This document shows positions 1 through 6,362 of a stretch of 7,787 nt of DNA, piece after piece. The first letter of the stretch is position 1. Each line of letters opens with the position of its first letter. The DNA lies in NCBI GenBank assembly GCA_017459315.1, contig JAFUDD010000447.1:1-7787 (forward strand). Reading direction: 5' to 3'. The DNA is from Clostridia bacterium. Its GTDB lineage: Bacteria; Bacillota_A; Clostridia; Christensenellales; CAG-138. The notes under the pieces are model-generated. The model had not been told where the DNA came from and searched no databases. It saw only the letters and a program-made list of their open reading frames with translations. Position numbers and translations under genes: made by a program.

Positions 1-755
1 GAAACGATGATTTTGTCAATCTGCTGGTTGATAAACACCATCGCATAACCGAACAGCAGCGGCACAATCATCCGGAGCATCGAGCGAACATCCTCGTTAC
101 GAAACGGATTGCCCGCCTGTATATGCCAATACTTTCTCGCGCAAATCGCCAGATAGCAAGCGTTTAAGAGAGCCGCCGCTAAAAAGGCCAGAATCAAGGT
201 GTCCGGCCCAAACCAAGCGCCGATCAGCAAAACTAGCAGAATCGCAATCAGGCTTTGGTACACGTTCGTCAGTTCTGCATGGACGAAAGCCTCGTTTGAT
301 TTCAGCAACGCCCCGTAAAAGGCCGTCAGTACCAGAAAAACAATCGAGGGCGCAACAATGCGCAGATATCGTGCCAACAGTGCAGAAATCTCCGCCGTAT
401 ACTTCGGTGCCAGCACCTTGGCAATCAGCGGCGCTGCGATCTCCACCAACGCAACGATGCCAAGCGTTAACAGCAGAATCAGCTTCAGCGTACTCGAAAC
501 ATATTCTGACTCTCTGTCCTCGGAATTGCTTTTTGTCTGCAGATAGATTGGCACAAACGCCGTGGCGAAAGTCTGAATCAGAAGGTAATCTACGTTTGAG
601 ATCAGCCCCTCGGACAGCGAAATCAAATCTGTATGCAGGGTAGCGCCGAATGCATTCGCTGCAATCAGCTGCCGCACAAAGCCGAGAATCTTGGCAATCG
701 CAACGACGACCGTTACGTAAGAAAGATTTTTCAGAATCCGGTTACTTCGTCCCAT
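1..755 (-). CDS. MurJ/MviN-family lipid-linked sugar flippase, N-terminal half (runs off left edge)
   Basis: An integral-membrane flippase of the MOP (MATE/Wzx/MurJ) superfamily, expected to move an undecaprenyl-pyrophosphate-linked saccharide across the cytoplasmic membrane. About 251 codons are visible, roughly half of a typical MurJ of about 500 residues; the C-terminal half lies beyond base 1. The N-terminus has a short basic stretch, then a first membrane segment ending in the MurJ-like block KILGFVRQ (residues 22-29), followed by FG (36-37), a conserved TD (42-43) and AFVPI (66-70). Further hydrophobic helices follow to the edge, including a charged link near residues 210-225. The ATG at 755-753 is preceded by an AGAAGG-type ribosome site and overlaps the end of the upstream glycosyltransferase by 14 bases, so translation is probably coupled. 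By eye, the arginine pair at E. coli MurJ 52-53 is missing and R18 is a lysine. The position among polysaccharide genes suggests a Wzx-like export role rather than lipid II flipping, but this is inference. Confidence 0.85.
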   Translation of the reverse strand, partial: MGRSNRILKNLSYVTVVVAIAKILGFVRQLIAANAFGATLHTDLISLSEGLISNVDYLLIQTFATAFVPIYLQTKSNSEDRESEYVSSTLKLILLLTLGIVALVEIAAPLIAKVLAPKYTAEISALLARYLRIVAPSIVFLVLTAFYGALLKSNEAFVHAELTNVYQSLIAILLVLLIGAWFGPDTLILAFLAAALLNACYLAICARKYWHIQAGNPFRNEDVRSMLRMIVPLLFGYAMVFINQQIDKIIV

Positions 756-1875
756 TCTGCCTTCTTTCTTCCAAGTATGCGTACATCTCGTACAAGACCT
801 TTTCCTGCGTTTGCCAGTTGTAGGTGCTGTTGACCAACGCACGGCCGTTTTCCCCCATCTGCCGAGCCTCCGCTGGATGATCTCTGAGATACGTCAAGGC
901 CTCGATCAGCGCCTTCTCATCATCCGGCGCAATGCAGATGCCGCAATGGCCGCCTTCTATGATTATATTCCATGTCTCAAAAACCGTGCAAATGACCGGC
1001 AAACCGGCTAACATACATTCAAACAGCTTAACAACGCCGATCGTTCCGCGCATGCCATCCGTGTTATAATTCGGCTGTAACAGCGCAACTGCTATCCCGC
1101 CCTTCGCAAGCGCCTGCTGTACCTCTTGGAACGGTACTCCACCATGATAGTTTGTTTGCTGCCAACCGGGCAAGGTCGAAAGCACGTTGTTGACATAATC
1201 ATCCTCATCATGACCGTACAGTTCATACTTCATATCTCCGATCGTATGGATGGCTCGGATGACAGTATCATGAGACCATTGCGGTGCAACGCGCCCCGCG
1301 AACAAGACGGTATGATAATCCGTGTTTTGCGGGATCTCCGGTTGTGTTTCTCTCAACCGCGGATAGTTGGTCACCATGTAAACCTTATCGTGTATTTTCT
1401 GTAATTCCTCTACAATATGCGGAGTTACGGAAACCAATGCGTCGCATGCCTGCAGCTTTGGCTTTGTATATCGAGTATACGCCCAAGTCACTGTTTTTCG
1501 CATAAAAACAGGGATATAATACTTATCGGCAATACTGGCAGCTACGTTTTCATGCTGATCGAAGACGACAATTTTGCCTTTCTTTTTGAACAACGGGACA
1601 AACTGCAGCAGCTCTGGATCGTGCAGATGATAGACGTCTGCATCAAGCTCCAACGCCTTCTTGACAACCTTTTTAGAGAAAGATAGGATGCGTTTGACCC
1701 GACCTGCCGGCGCTTCTCCCACACCGACAACCGTTACATCGCTTTTTATAAAGCTGTTTCCTTTTACAACAAGAAACACTTGGTATTGTTTGTTTTTTGC
1801 AAGCGATACACATTCTTTTTCAAGTATGCGCTCATCATTGCTCGAATGTGCGCTTGTAACATGACAAATTTTCAT
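742..1875 (-). CDS. GT4-family glycosyltransferase (GT-B fold)
   Basis: A 377-residue cytoplasmic or membrane-associated retaining glycosyltransferase that should add a sugar from a nucleotide donor to the growing lipid-linked repeat unit. The N-terminal acceptor domain starts directly with a Rossmann strand (MKICHVTSAH) and contains YHLHDPELL (82-90) and FDQHE (105-109). The C-terminal donor domain starts near LFAGRVAP (191-198) and carries KLFECMLAGLPVI (283-295) and GHCGICIAPDD (309-319). This is the GT4 donor-phosphate-binding region, with E286 as a likely key acid. GENGR (341-345) is the usual tail motif. Length is normal for the family. The ATG at 1875 has a good AAAGGATG ribosome site, lies 4 bases after the polymerase stop, and the gene's end overlaps the flippase gene, so it sits inside a tight operon. 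Donor and acceptor sugars cannot be read from the sequence. Confidence 0.88.
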   Translation of the reverse strand: MKICHVTSAHSSNDERILEKECVSLAKNKQYQVFLVVKGNSFIKSDVTVVGVGEAPAGRVKRILSFSKKVVKKALELDADVYHLHDPELLQFVPLFKKKGKIVVFDQHENVAASIADKYYIPVFMRKTVTWAYTRYTKPKLQACDALVSVTPHIVEELQKIHDKVYMVTNYPRLRETQPEIPQNTDYHTVLFAGRVAPQWSHDTVIRAIHTIGDMKYELYGHDEDDYVNNVLSTLPGWQQTNYHGGVPFQEVQQALAKGGIAVALLQPNYNTDGMRGTIGVVKLFECMLAGLPVICTVFETWNIIIEGGHCGICIAPDDEKALIEALTYLRDHPAEARQMGENGRALVNSTYNWQTQEKVLYEMYAYLEERRQNGTK

Positions 1876-1879
1876 ACGA

Positions 1880-3271
1880 TCATCCTTTCTCTGCGATGCA
1901 CAAATGTCCTTTGGGCCGTTCCTTCCAAGAAATAACCGGCATTACTTTCTCCCGCTCCTGCCCAATCAGCAGTAAAAGCAGGATGGTAACAAACAGTCCA
2001 TGCGTGAGCAGAATCGGAAACAAGAACGAGTTAATCATCATTACCGTAGAATAAACAGCTACCGTGATATGAATTCTCGGATCGACACGCTCTGACACAA
2101 GATCCAAAGCACGAAACACAACAGCATAGATCATCGGCCCGATAAACACACCGATATATCCTAAATTCGCTACGGCATCAGAAAGCAGGCCGTTGTTCAT
2201 ATGGCTTTCCACATTGTAATAGACGTGTGCAATCATACGCGGCAACGTCTCATATGGACTTTGTGCCCCAAACAAACGCAGAAAGCTCTGCCGATAATAG
2301 TCTGGCGTGTGCGTTGTGAAGAAATCAAAATACTTCCGTCCGATTTCGACCGGTAAAAACAGGGTTCGACGAACAAACAGAGAAATCGGATAGATACTGG
2401 AAAACATCGTGTATAACAGAATGCATCCGATTGTCAGAACGGTAAGCACCGCCATCAGCCATACATTGATATTCCGAAGACGCAAACGAGGCAGAAAGCC
2501 TACCGCAACCGCCGCAATTGCCAAGAACAGAACCGTTTTTGATCCGTCAATGCCAAAGCTCAACAGCTGGACAACGACACAGAATACCGCCCATCCGTAC
2601 CGTCGTTTCACCATGAAATAAGAGATCAGCACAGCGTTAACCGTTTGGCTCCACGCATACAGATAAGAAAGAATCGTGGGTAACTGAAATGCACTCGCTT
2701 CAGCACGCAAATCGTACACGTTCGACAGGCTGAAATTAAGCCTAAAGTGCGTATAGCGCCCGGAAATATACAGGACAACCGCCATCAGCAATATCGCCAA
2801 AAGCTCAATTTCGGTTTCTCCCAAGATTGCACGTTCACTTCGTAAAAACAGAAAACGTTTCGGTTTTCCGAGTGGACATAACGTCAGACAAAACAGCAAC
2901 AGCCAAAATACGCAATTACAAATCAGATGTTCAATCGAAATGACACCGAAGCCAACCATAGAGGTGAATGGCACAAAGCTCATCAAGTACAGCAGAAACA
3001 GAAGGATGTAGGAAAGCTTTTCTTTGGCGTTATCAAAAGCAACCCATGCAAGGGGCGTAGAGATAAGCAGCAGACTCCACGAAAGCAAAAGGCTGAACGA
3101 TGTGCTCTGGCTTTCAAACCCGGTATAGGCGTATAACGCATATACCACATATTGATAGCTCCAATCAAGAGCAAGTCGATAAACTAAGAGCGGTAAAGCG
3201 AACAAAAGCAGTCGTGTCAAATTCCTTGGCACGAAAGCAACACCCTGCAGTTGTTCTATGCAATACTTCAT
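1880..3271 (-). CDS. wzy: Wzy-like oligosaccharide repeat-unit polymerase
   Basis: A 463-residue, very hydrophobic protein with roughly 11-13 predicted membrane helices, fitting the O-antigen/capsule polymerase family that joins repeat units on the outer face of the membrane. Family-like features are GSKTVLFL (243-250) at a helix start and RRTLFLP (301-307) followed by GRKYFDFF (311-318). After these come a long extracytoplasmic loop (about 291-365) and an NNGLLSDAVANLGYIGV block (359-375). That block resembles the N-G-x-x-(A/S)-D-x-x-x-N-x-G-Y-x-G signature before the last helices. The ATG at 3271 is the first possible start, because an in-frame TAG lies three codons upstream. Its ribosome site (AGAAGAG close to the ATG) is weak, so expression may depend on readthrough from the gene before it, 56 bases away. 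These polymerases diverge strongly, so the call rests on topology, these motifs and the two glycosyltransferase neighbours. O-antigen ligase-like function is the main alternative. Confidence 0.8.
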   Translation of the reverse strand: MKYCIEQLQGVAFVPRNLTRLLLFALPLLVYRLALDWSYQYVVYALYAYTGFESQSTSFSLLLSWSLLLISTPLAWVAFDNAKEKLSYILLFLLYLMSFVPFTSMVGFGVISIEHLICNCVFWLLLFCLTLCPLGKPKRFLFLRSERAILGETEIELLAILLMAVVLYISGRYTHFRLNFSLSNVYDLRAEASAFQLPTILSYLYAWSQTVNAVLISYFMVKRRYGWAVFCVVVQLLSFGIDGSKTVLFLAIAAVAVGFLPRLRLRNINVWLMAVLTVLTIGCILLYTMFSSIYPISLFVRRTLFLPVEIGRKYFDFFTTHTPDYYRQSFLRLFGAQSPYETLPRMIAHVYYNVESHMNNGLLSDAVANLGYIGVFIGPMIYAVVFRALDLVSERVDPRIHITVAVYSTVMMINSFLFPILLTHGLFVTILLLLLIGQEREKVMPVISWKERPKGHLCIAEKG

Positions 3272-3327
3272 ACTCTTCTATCCGATCACGCGTTTTGCTG
3301 CTATCTTCTCTTTCCGTCATGGACGAA

Positions 3328-4557
3328 TTATTCTTGACCAACCTTCTCTAAAAATATATTAGCAAGTCGATCATAGGTAAAATTTGCTCGAATCGCCGCT
3401 TCTCCGCGTGCTCCCATCTCGTCCCGTTCTTTCCGACTCATTCTGTAAACGTTCAATATATCGCTTACGACGGAGTCTTCATCGGCAGGATCCGTTTGGA
3501 ATCCGCACCCATAGGTTATAACAGGCGTATCCGGTGCATGAAACGCGCATACAATAGGCACGCCTGCCATCATCGAATCATACAGCTTGTTCAAGCACAA
3601 GCCAAACCGATACAGCGGTGAATCGGCTCCCGTCATATAGGAGCAATCAAAATGCCGCAGTAAATCGGGCACCTCTTTTTTCGGAATAGCGGGCAGGAAG
3701 AATACGTTTTGCTGGTTTCCTTTTTTTGCTCTTTCCATCAGACCCGGCTTTTCTACTCCGTCGCCAACCAGTACAAAAATGATATCCTTATGGTCAGCTT
3801 CAAACCGTTTTGCCACACGCAGGGCATAGTCCAAGGCATTCGACTTCGCATGCCCGCCGACATATCCCACAATAAAGTCATCCTTATGCTGTTGAAAAAA
3901 ACTGTGATAAGGCTCGCTGACGCCTGCCGGATTTTCCCATTCTGCCAAGTTTACACCGTTTGAAACGACAACAAACTTATCCGGTGCCAATCCGTGCTCC
4001 ACCATGTACGATTTCGCATACGGCAGCAGAGATACACAATGATCGCAATGCTTGTATGCCGCTTTTTCCGCTATTCCCATTAAGATGACGAAAGGATGGT
4101 TTCTGCTCATGCCGCCGACCTCATATAATGTCGCCGGCCACATATCATGCACCTCATGGACATACTTCGCCCCTGCAAGGCGGGCGATCCGATACGCCGG
4201 ATACGTGTCCAGCGGGTAGGTGGACGACGCAATCACAATATCCGGCTTCCATGTCTTTGCGATTTTTCTGGCATGCAGATACAGTTTTCCGACAAACCGA
4301 ACCATGGAAATCGCTCTCTTTGCGCCGTTTCCGCTGTATGCGCCTGATCGAATCCATACATATTCAATTCCGTCTATGCGTTCCGTTTGAAAATCCCGCT
4401 GCACGGAAGGATTGTTTTTGCGAAGATGGGAATAATCTCCGGCGACAATTGTCACCTTATGTCCCATCTTGACCCATTCGCGTGCGAGATAATAAGGACG
4501 AAATTCCATCCCCATATCCACGGAGCCGGCATAGTGATTGATATACAGTATATTCAT
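3328..4557 (-). CDS. WbuB-like GT4 glycosyltransferase
   Basis: A 409-residue GT-B glycosyltransferase resembling the WbuB-like branch of GT4, whose characterised members transfer aminodeoxy sugars such as L-FucNAc; the substrate here is unknown. The N-terminus shows the branch hallmark of a short strand (MNILYINHYAG), then MEFRPYYLAREW (17-28) and GHKVTIVAGDYSHLR (32-46). Next are EVHDMWPATL (135-144) in the acceptor cleft and SNGVNLAEW (199-207) leading into the donor domain. The donor domain has GYVGG (231-235), LVGDGVEK (263-270) and LCLNKLYDSMMAGVPIV (320-336), where many GT4 enzymes carry the E-x7-E region; here the first acidic position seems to be N or K, as in relatives with a pNKl-type motif. 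The ATG at 4557 has an AGGAAA ribosome site 7 bases upstream. Its stop is 56 bases before wzy. It should act in the cytoplasm on the undecaprenyl-linked acceptor. Confidence 0.87.
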   Translation of the reverse strand: MNILYINHYAGSVDMGMEFRPYYLAREWVKMGHKVTIVAGDYSHLRKNNPSVQRDFQTERIDGIEYVWIRSGAYSGNGAKRAISMVRFVGKLYLHARKIAKTWKPDIVIASSTYPLDTYPAYRIARLAGAKYVHEVHDMWPATLYEVGGMSRNHPFVILMGIAEKAAYKHCDHCVSLLPYAKSYMVEHGLAPDKFVVVSNGVNLAEWENPAGVSEPYHSFFQQHKDDFIVGYVGGHAKSNALDYALRVAKRFEADHKDIIFVLVGDGVEKPGLMERAKKGNQQNVFFLPAIPKKEVPDLLRHFDCSYMTGADSPLYRFGLCLNKLYDSMMAGVPIVCAFHAPDTPVITYGCGFQTDPADEDSVVSDILNVYRMSRKERDEMGARGEAAIRANFTYDRLANIFLEKVGQE

Positions 4558-4565
4558 AGCATTTC

Positions 4566-4601
4566 CTATATTAACTTCATGCTTTGCAGAGCGCTCAACA
4601 T
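4566..4601 (-). CDS. Possible 11-codon mini-ORF before the WbuB-like gene
   Basis: In the 113-base space between the Wzz-like gene and the glycosyltransferase gene, an ATG with an AGGA element 7 bases upstream opens 11 codons (MLSALQSMKLI). Its TAG ends 8 bases before the glycosyltransferase ATG, and the TAG overlaps that gene's ribosome site. This arrangement could couple translation, but an ORF this short arises easily by chance. Confidence 0.15.
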   Translation of the reverse strand: MLSALQSMKLI

Positions 4602-4620
4602 CACTCGATCCTGTATAGAC

Positions 4621-4638
4621 GCAGCGTCTCTACGCTGC
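4621..4638 (-). other. Perfect intercistronic hairpin after the Wzz-like gene
   Basis: A 7-bp perfect stem (GCAGCGT with ACGCTGC) closed by a 4-base loop (AGAG on the transcribed strand) lies 33 bases after the wzz stop. No U-tract follows, so it is not a standard intrinsic terminator. It could set mRNA stability or partial termination between wzz and the glycosyltransferase gene. An 8-base palindrome, GAGCGCTC, lies at 4589-4596. Nothing else convincing is seen in the 4558-4670 gap. Confidence 0.5.
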
Positions 4639-4670
4639 AATAGCTCGCTGATCTGCGAACACAATTACTT

Positions 4671-6038
4671 TTACAGCAAAATGCATCCATCCGGATAAAC
4701 TTCCAGAGCGCGCAGTGCCGCGCCCATCTTTTCGATCTCCCGCATCCGGGACACATGCTTCTGCTCTGCAATCAGCACGGCGTCCGCCTGCTTGGCATCG
4801 ACCACAGCCTGTTCATTATGCAAGAAATCCGGCTGCATGACAAGCCTTACGTCAGCTTCGCTGCACGAAGCAAGCGCATCAAGAATCTGGCGCATGGAGG
4901 ATTCTGAGATTGTCCCGGTCAACAATACGGTTTTGCCCGCATATTGCTCCGTAAGCATAGCGTGAATGCGGCGAAAAACAGCTTCATTATCCTGTTTGCC
5001 GCGCGTCTCCCAGCGTTCGATAAGCCCGTCGATGCCCTTGCCCTTCCGTCTGCCGCGAGATGTATATACTTCGCCGAAAAGAGGCACTGCTCCGTCCTTG
5101 CCGCCAAGCTCATTCACAGAATGGAGCTTGTCCCCGAAAAGATATGTCATGGCATAGAACACGACCATAACAAAGCCGCCGAGAACGAAACCGACAAGCA
5201 GATACTTTTTAACGCCGGTAAACAGACCTGCTATCGCCGTTCCTCCGCTGGCAGGGACAATCTGCTCATATTCTTTTGTTTTGTCCAAAAGTTGCCCCTG
5301 CAGTACAATCAACCGCATTTCGACTTCGTGCTGACGATTTGAAAGCGATGTATCGATTCTGACCGAATAGGTTTCAGATAAGGCAACAAGCGTATGCGGA
5401 GCAACCTGTTCCGCAATCGGCTTGATCTCCGCATACATACTCTCGGTCAACGCTGCAATTTGCTGTCGGACAGTTTCTTCATCCGATCCGATGACGGTCA
5501 AGGTTAAACCATGCGTTTCTCTATCAAAGACAAGAGACGCCAGCTCATTCACATACTCCAGCCTGTCGGTGCCAAAGATGTGTTTAAGTGTATCCTCGCT
5601 CATTTGCCGCAACAGCGTGGAAGTATACACGCCCGCGACATAAGCCGTTTCGTCACGGGTCGCGCTTGCCGGATCTATACCGGAGGCATACTCGTCCAAC
5701 CGAATATAAAACTGCTTAACGCCGACTGTCTCTTGTGCCGGATCAAGATGCAGCCACACGGATTCATTATTATATGTAACCAGCTCATCTAAACTCGCTT
5801 GCGCATCCTTAACGGCCTGCTCTGCCTGCTGTATAGAAAGCTGTTCTTGTTCGGAAATAGCGCTCGGCGTTTTGTCGGCACTTTCCTGCGCCGCGCGCAC
5901 GGATTGATTGCGCCACACACGATATCCGCCCATGACCAGCATCAAGGCTACCGCAACAAGCAAAATGCTTCTCCAGCGGAAGAGGATATGAAAAAACAAA
6001 TCGCGCAGGTTTATATAACGTTCTTTGGTGTCATACAT
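4671..6038 (-). CDS. Wzz-like polysaccharide co-polymerase with degenerate BY-kinase-like C-terminus
   Basis: A 455-residue membrane protein expected to control polysaccharide chain length with the Wzy-like polymerase. It has a basic, aromatic N-terminal tail, a first membrane helix (about 24-41) and an extracytoplasmic part (about 42-277) with probable coiled coils at 62-92 and 232-260. A second membrane helix (about 278-301) leads to a cytoplasmic tail. The tail (about 350-455) looks like a shortened P-loop/bacterial tyrosine-kinase fold, with a first strand TVLLTG (370-375), a middle strand VRLVMQPD (397-404) and ADAVLIAEQ (418-426), which aligns with the family's ADgvllV strand. Instead of a glycine-rich Walker A loop with lysine it has ISESSMRQ (377-384). 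No Walker A' or B aspartate pattern and no C-terminal tyrosine cluster are seen, so kinase activity is unlikely. It is the first gene after the operon promoter. The ATG at 6038 follows an in-frame TGA ten codons upstream; GGAG lies about 12 bases before it, which is long. Confidence 0.82.
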   Translation of the reverse strand: MYDTKERYINLRDLFFHILFRWRSILLVAVALMLVMGGYRVWRNQSVRAAQESADKTPSAISEQEQLSIQQAEQAVKDAQASLDELVTYNNESVWLHLDPAQETVGVKQFYIRLDEYASGIDPASATRDETAYVAGVYTSTLLRQMSEDTLKHIFGTDRLEYVNELASLVFDRETHGLTLTVIGSDEETVRQQIAALTESMYAEIKPIAEQVAPHTLVALSETYSVRIDTSLSNRQHEVEMRLIVLQGQLLDKTKEYEQIVPASGGTAIAGLFTGVKKYLLVGFVLGGFVMVVFYAMTYLFGDKLHSVNELGGKDGAVPLFGEVYTSRGRRKGKGIDGLIERWETRGKQDNEAVFRRIHAMLTEQYAGKTVLLTGTISESSMRQILDALASCSEADVRLVMQPDFLHNEQAVVDAKQADAVLIAEQKHVSRMREIEKMGAALRALEVYPDGCILL

Positions 6039-6069
6039 AATGCTTCTGTTCTCCGTTTTCCCAAATCAT
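6031..6069 (-). CDS. Candidate leader mini-ORF overlapping the wzz start
   Basis: An ATG at 6069-6067 with a strong ribosome site, GGAAGGAA (6077-6084), 7 bases upstream opens 12 codons (MIWENGEQKHYV) in a different frame from wzz. Its TGA stop (6031-6033) lies just inside the wzz gene, giving an 8-base overlap in ATGTATGA. Its ribosome site is better placed than that of wzz, so terminating ribosomes could re-start on the wzz ATG. The same frame is open upstream to an ATG at 6144 (37 codons), but that ATG is only about 4 nt from the predicted transcription start and has no ribosome site. The shorter form is preferred. It could be a chance ORF. Confidence 0.35.
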   Translation of the reverse strand: MIWENGEQKHYV

Positions 6070-6148
6070 AATCAGATTCCTTCCATTCTCGATCATTCGG
6101 TTTGCCGACCCCAACCCTAGCGCCGCCTCCCGACGGATGGACATACTT
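6039..6148 (-). promoter_or_regulatory. Structured 5' leader of the polysaccharide operon
   Basis: About 110 nt separate the predicted transcription start from the wzz ATG. The first half is rich in G and holds two small hairpins. One is CCGUC-GGGA-GGCGG (6123-6136, with one G-U pair and a GNRA-type loop). The other is UCGG-CAAA-CCGA (6097-6108). The second half contains the mini-ORF ribosome site. Long polysaccharide operons in Bacillota are sometimes controlled by processive antitermination, such as the NusG paralogue LoaP acting on leader hairpins. This leader could hold such an element, but I cannot match it to a known consensus. No riboswitch family was recognised. Confidence 0.4.
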
Positions 6149-6154
6149 TAATTT

Positions 6155-6183
6155 ATTATAAGCATTATGGCTTTAATTGTCAA
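6155..6183 (-). promoter_or_regulatory. Consensus sigma-A promoter of the polysaccharide operon
   Basis: On the minus strand a perfect TTGACA (-35, 6178-6183) is followed after exactly 17 bases by a perfect TATAAT (-10, 6155-6160). Transcription should start near 6148. The stretch upstream of the -35 is A/T-rich, which could add strength as an UP-like element. It lies after the rplA terminator and before wzz, so it gives the surface operon its own start. A full 12/12 match suggests high basal activity, with control then more likely after initiation or by a repressor. Confidence 0.9.
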
Positions 6184-6186
6184 TTA

Positions 6187-6232
6187 TATTCCGAAATCTA
6201 ACCAAATTCGTTACATTTCTCGTTATGGAATA
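6187..6232. repeat. Imperfect inverted repeat upstream of the -35 box
   Basis: TATTCC (6187-6192) and GGAATA (6227-6232) form 6-base arms, with inner arms GAAAT (6193-6197) and ATTTC (6215-6219). The dyad lies directly upstream of the -35 box, a possible place for a regulator or part of an A/T-rich upstream element. The arms are short and A/T-rich, so chance is a real possibility. Confidence 0.25.
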
Positions 6233-6273
6233 GACCTTTTCTGCCCTCCATGTGCAGCGGTTCATCTTGGCGG

Positions 6274-6290
6274 CGATTCGTTCGATTCGT
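6274..6290. repeat. Short direct repeat in the terminator-promoter gap
   Basis: The 8-base word cgattcgt occurs twice, separated by one base. It lies between the rplA terminator and the polysaccharide promoter, in a stretch (6233-6312) where I see no gene or other signal. No function is assigned. Confidence 0.3.
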
Positions 6291-6312
6291 CTTGTCTTTG
6301 TGTTCCGACAAC

Positions 6313-6342
6313 ACAAAAGAGACCGTTTCCGGTCTCTTTTGT
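6313..6342 (-). terminator. Rho-independent terminator after rplA
   Basis: A 13-bp perfect stem with a GAAA tetraloop on the minus strand. The arms are ACAAAAGAGACCG and its exact complement, and the descending arm ends in a TTTT run followed by GTGTTGT. The A-rich start, G/C-rich top and U-rich end are those of an intrinsic terminator, and the GNRA loop appears only in the minus-strand reading. It begins 20 bases after the rplA stop and closes the nusG-rplK-rplA unit. Confidence 0.93.
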
Positions 6343-6362
6343 TGGCATTTTCAGTTGTGTGA

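Noticed and set aside
296..643. 115-codon plus-strand frame in the left region
   Set aside because: It lies antisense to the MurJ-like gene, whose protein carries clear family motifs. The plus-strand product is low-complexity and unrecognisable.
3165..3320. 51-codon minus-strand ORF starting in the gap before wzy (MTEREDSSK...)
   Set aside because: No ribosome site precedes its ATG, two thirds of it overlaps the N-terminus of wzy in another frame, and its second half is just out-of-frame membrane-coding sequence. I also considered a frameshift with wzy, but the Wzy N-terminus is complete as it stands.
4612..4640. Possible internal promoter TTGCAG-N17-TATACA in the wzz-glycosyltransferase gap
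   Set aside because: The spacing is right, but the boxes match the consensus at only 3 of 6 and 4 of 6 bases, and the elements overlap the hairpin. This is far weaker than the main promoter.
6070..6144. Extension of the wzz mini-ORF to a 37-codon leader peptide
   Set aside because: The frame is open, but the ATG at 6144 lies about 4 nt from the predicted transcription start with no ribosome site, so it would have to be leaderless.
6039..6148. Riboswitch in the polysaccharide leader
   Set aside because: The G-rich leader and a GGCAAACCG-like stretch recalled c-di-GMP-type aptamers, but the required junctions and second helix are not there.
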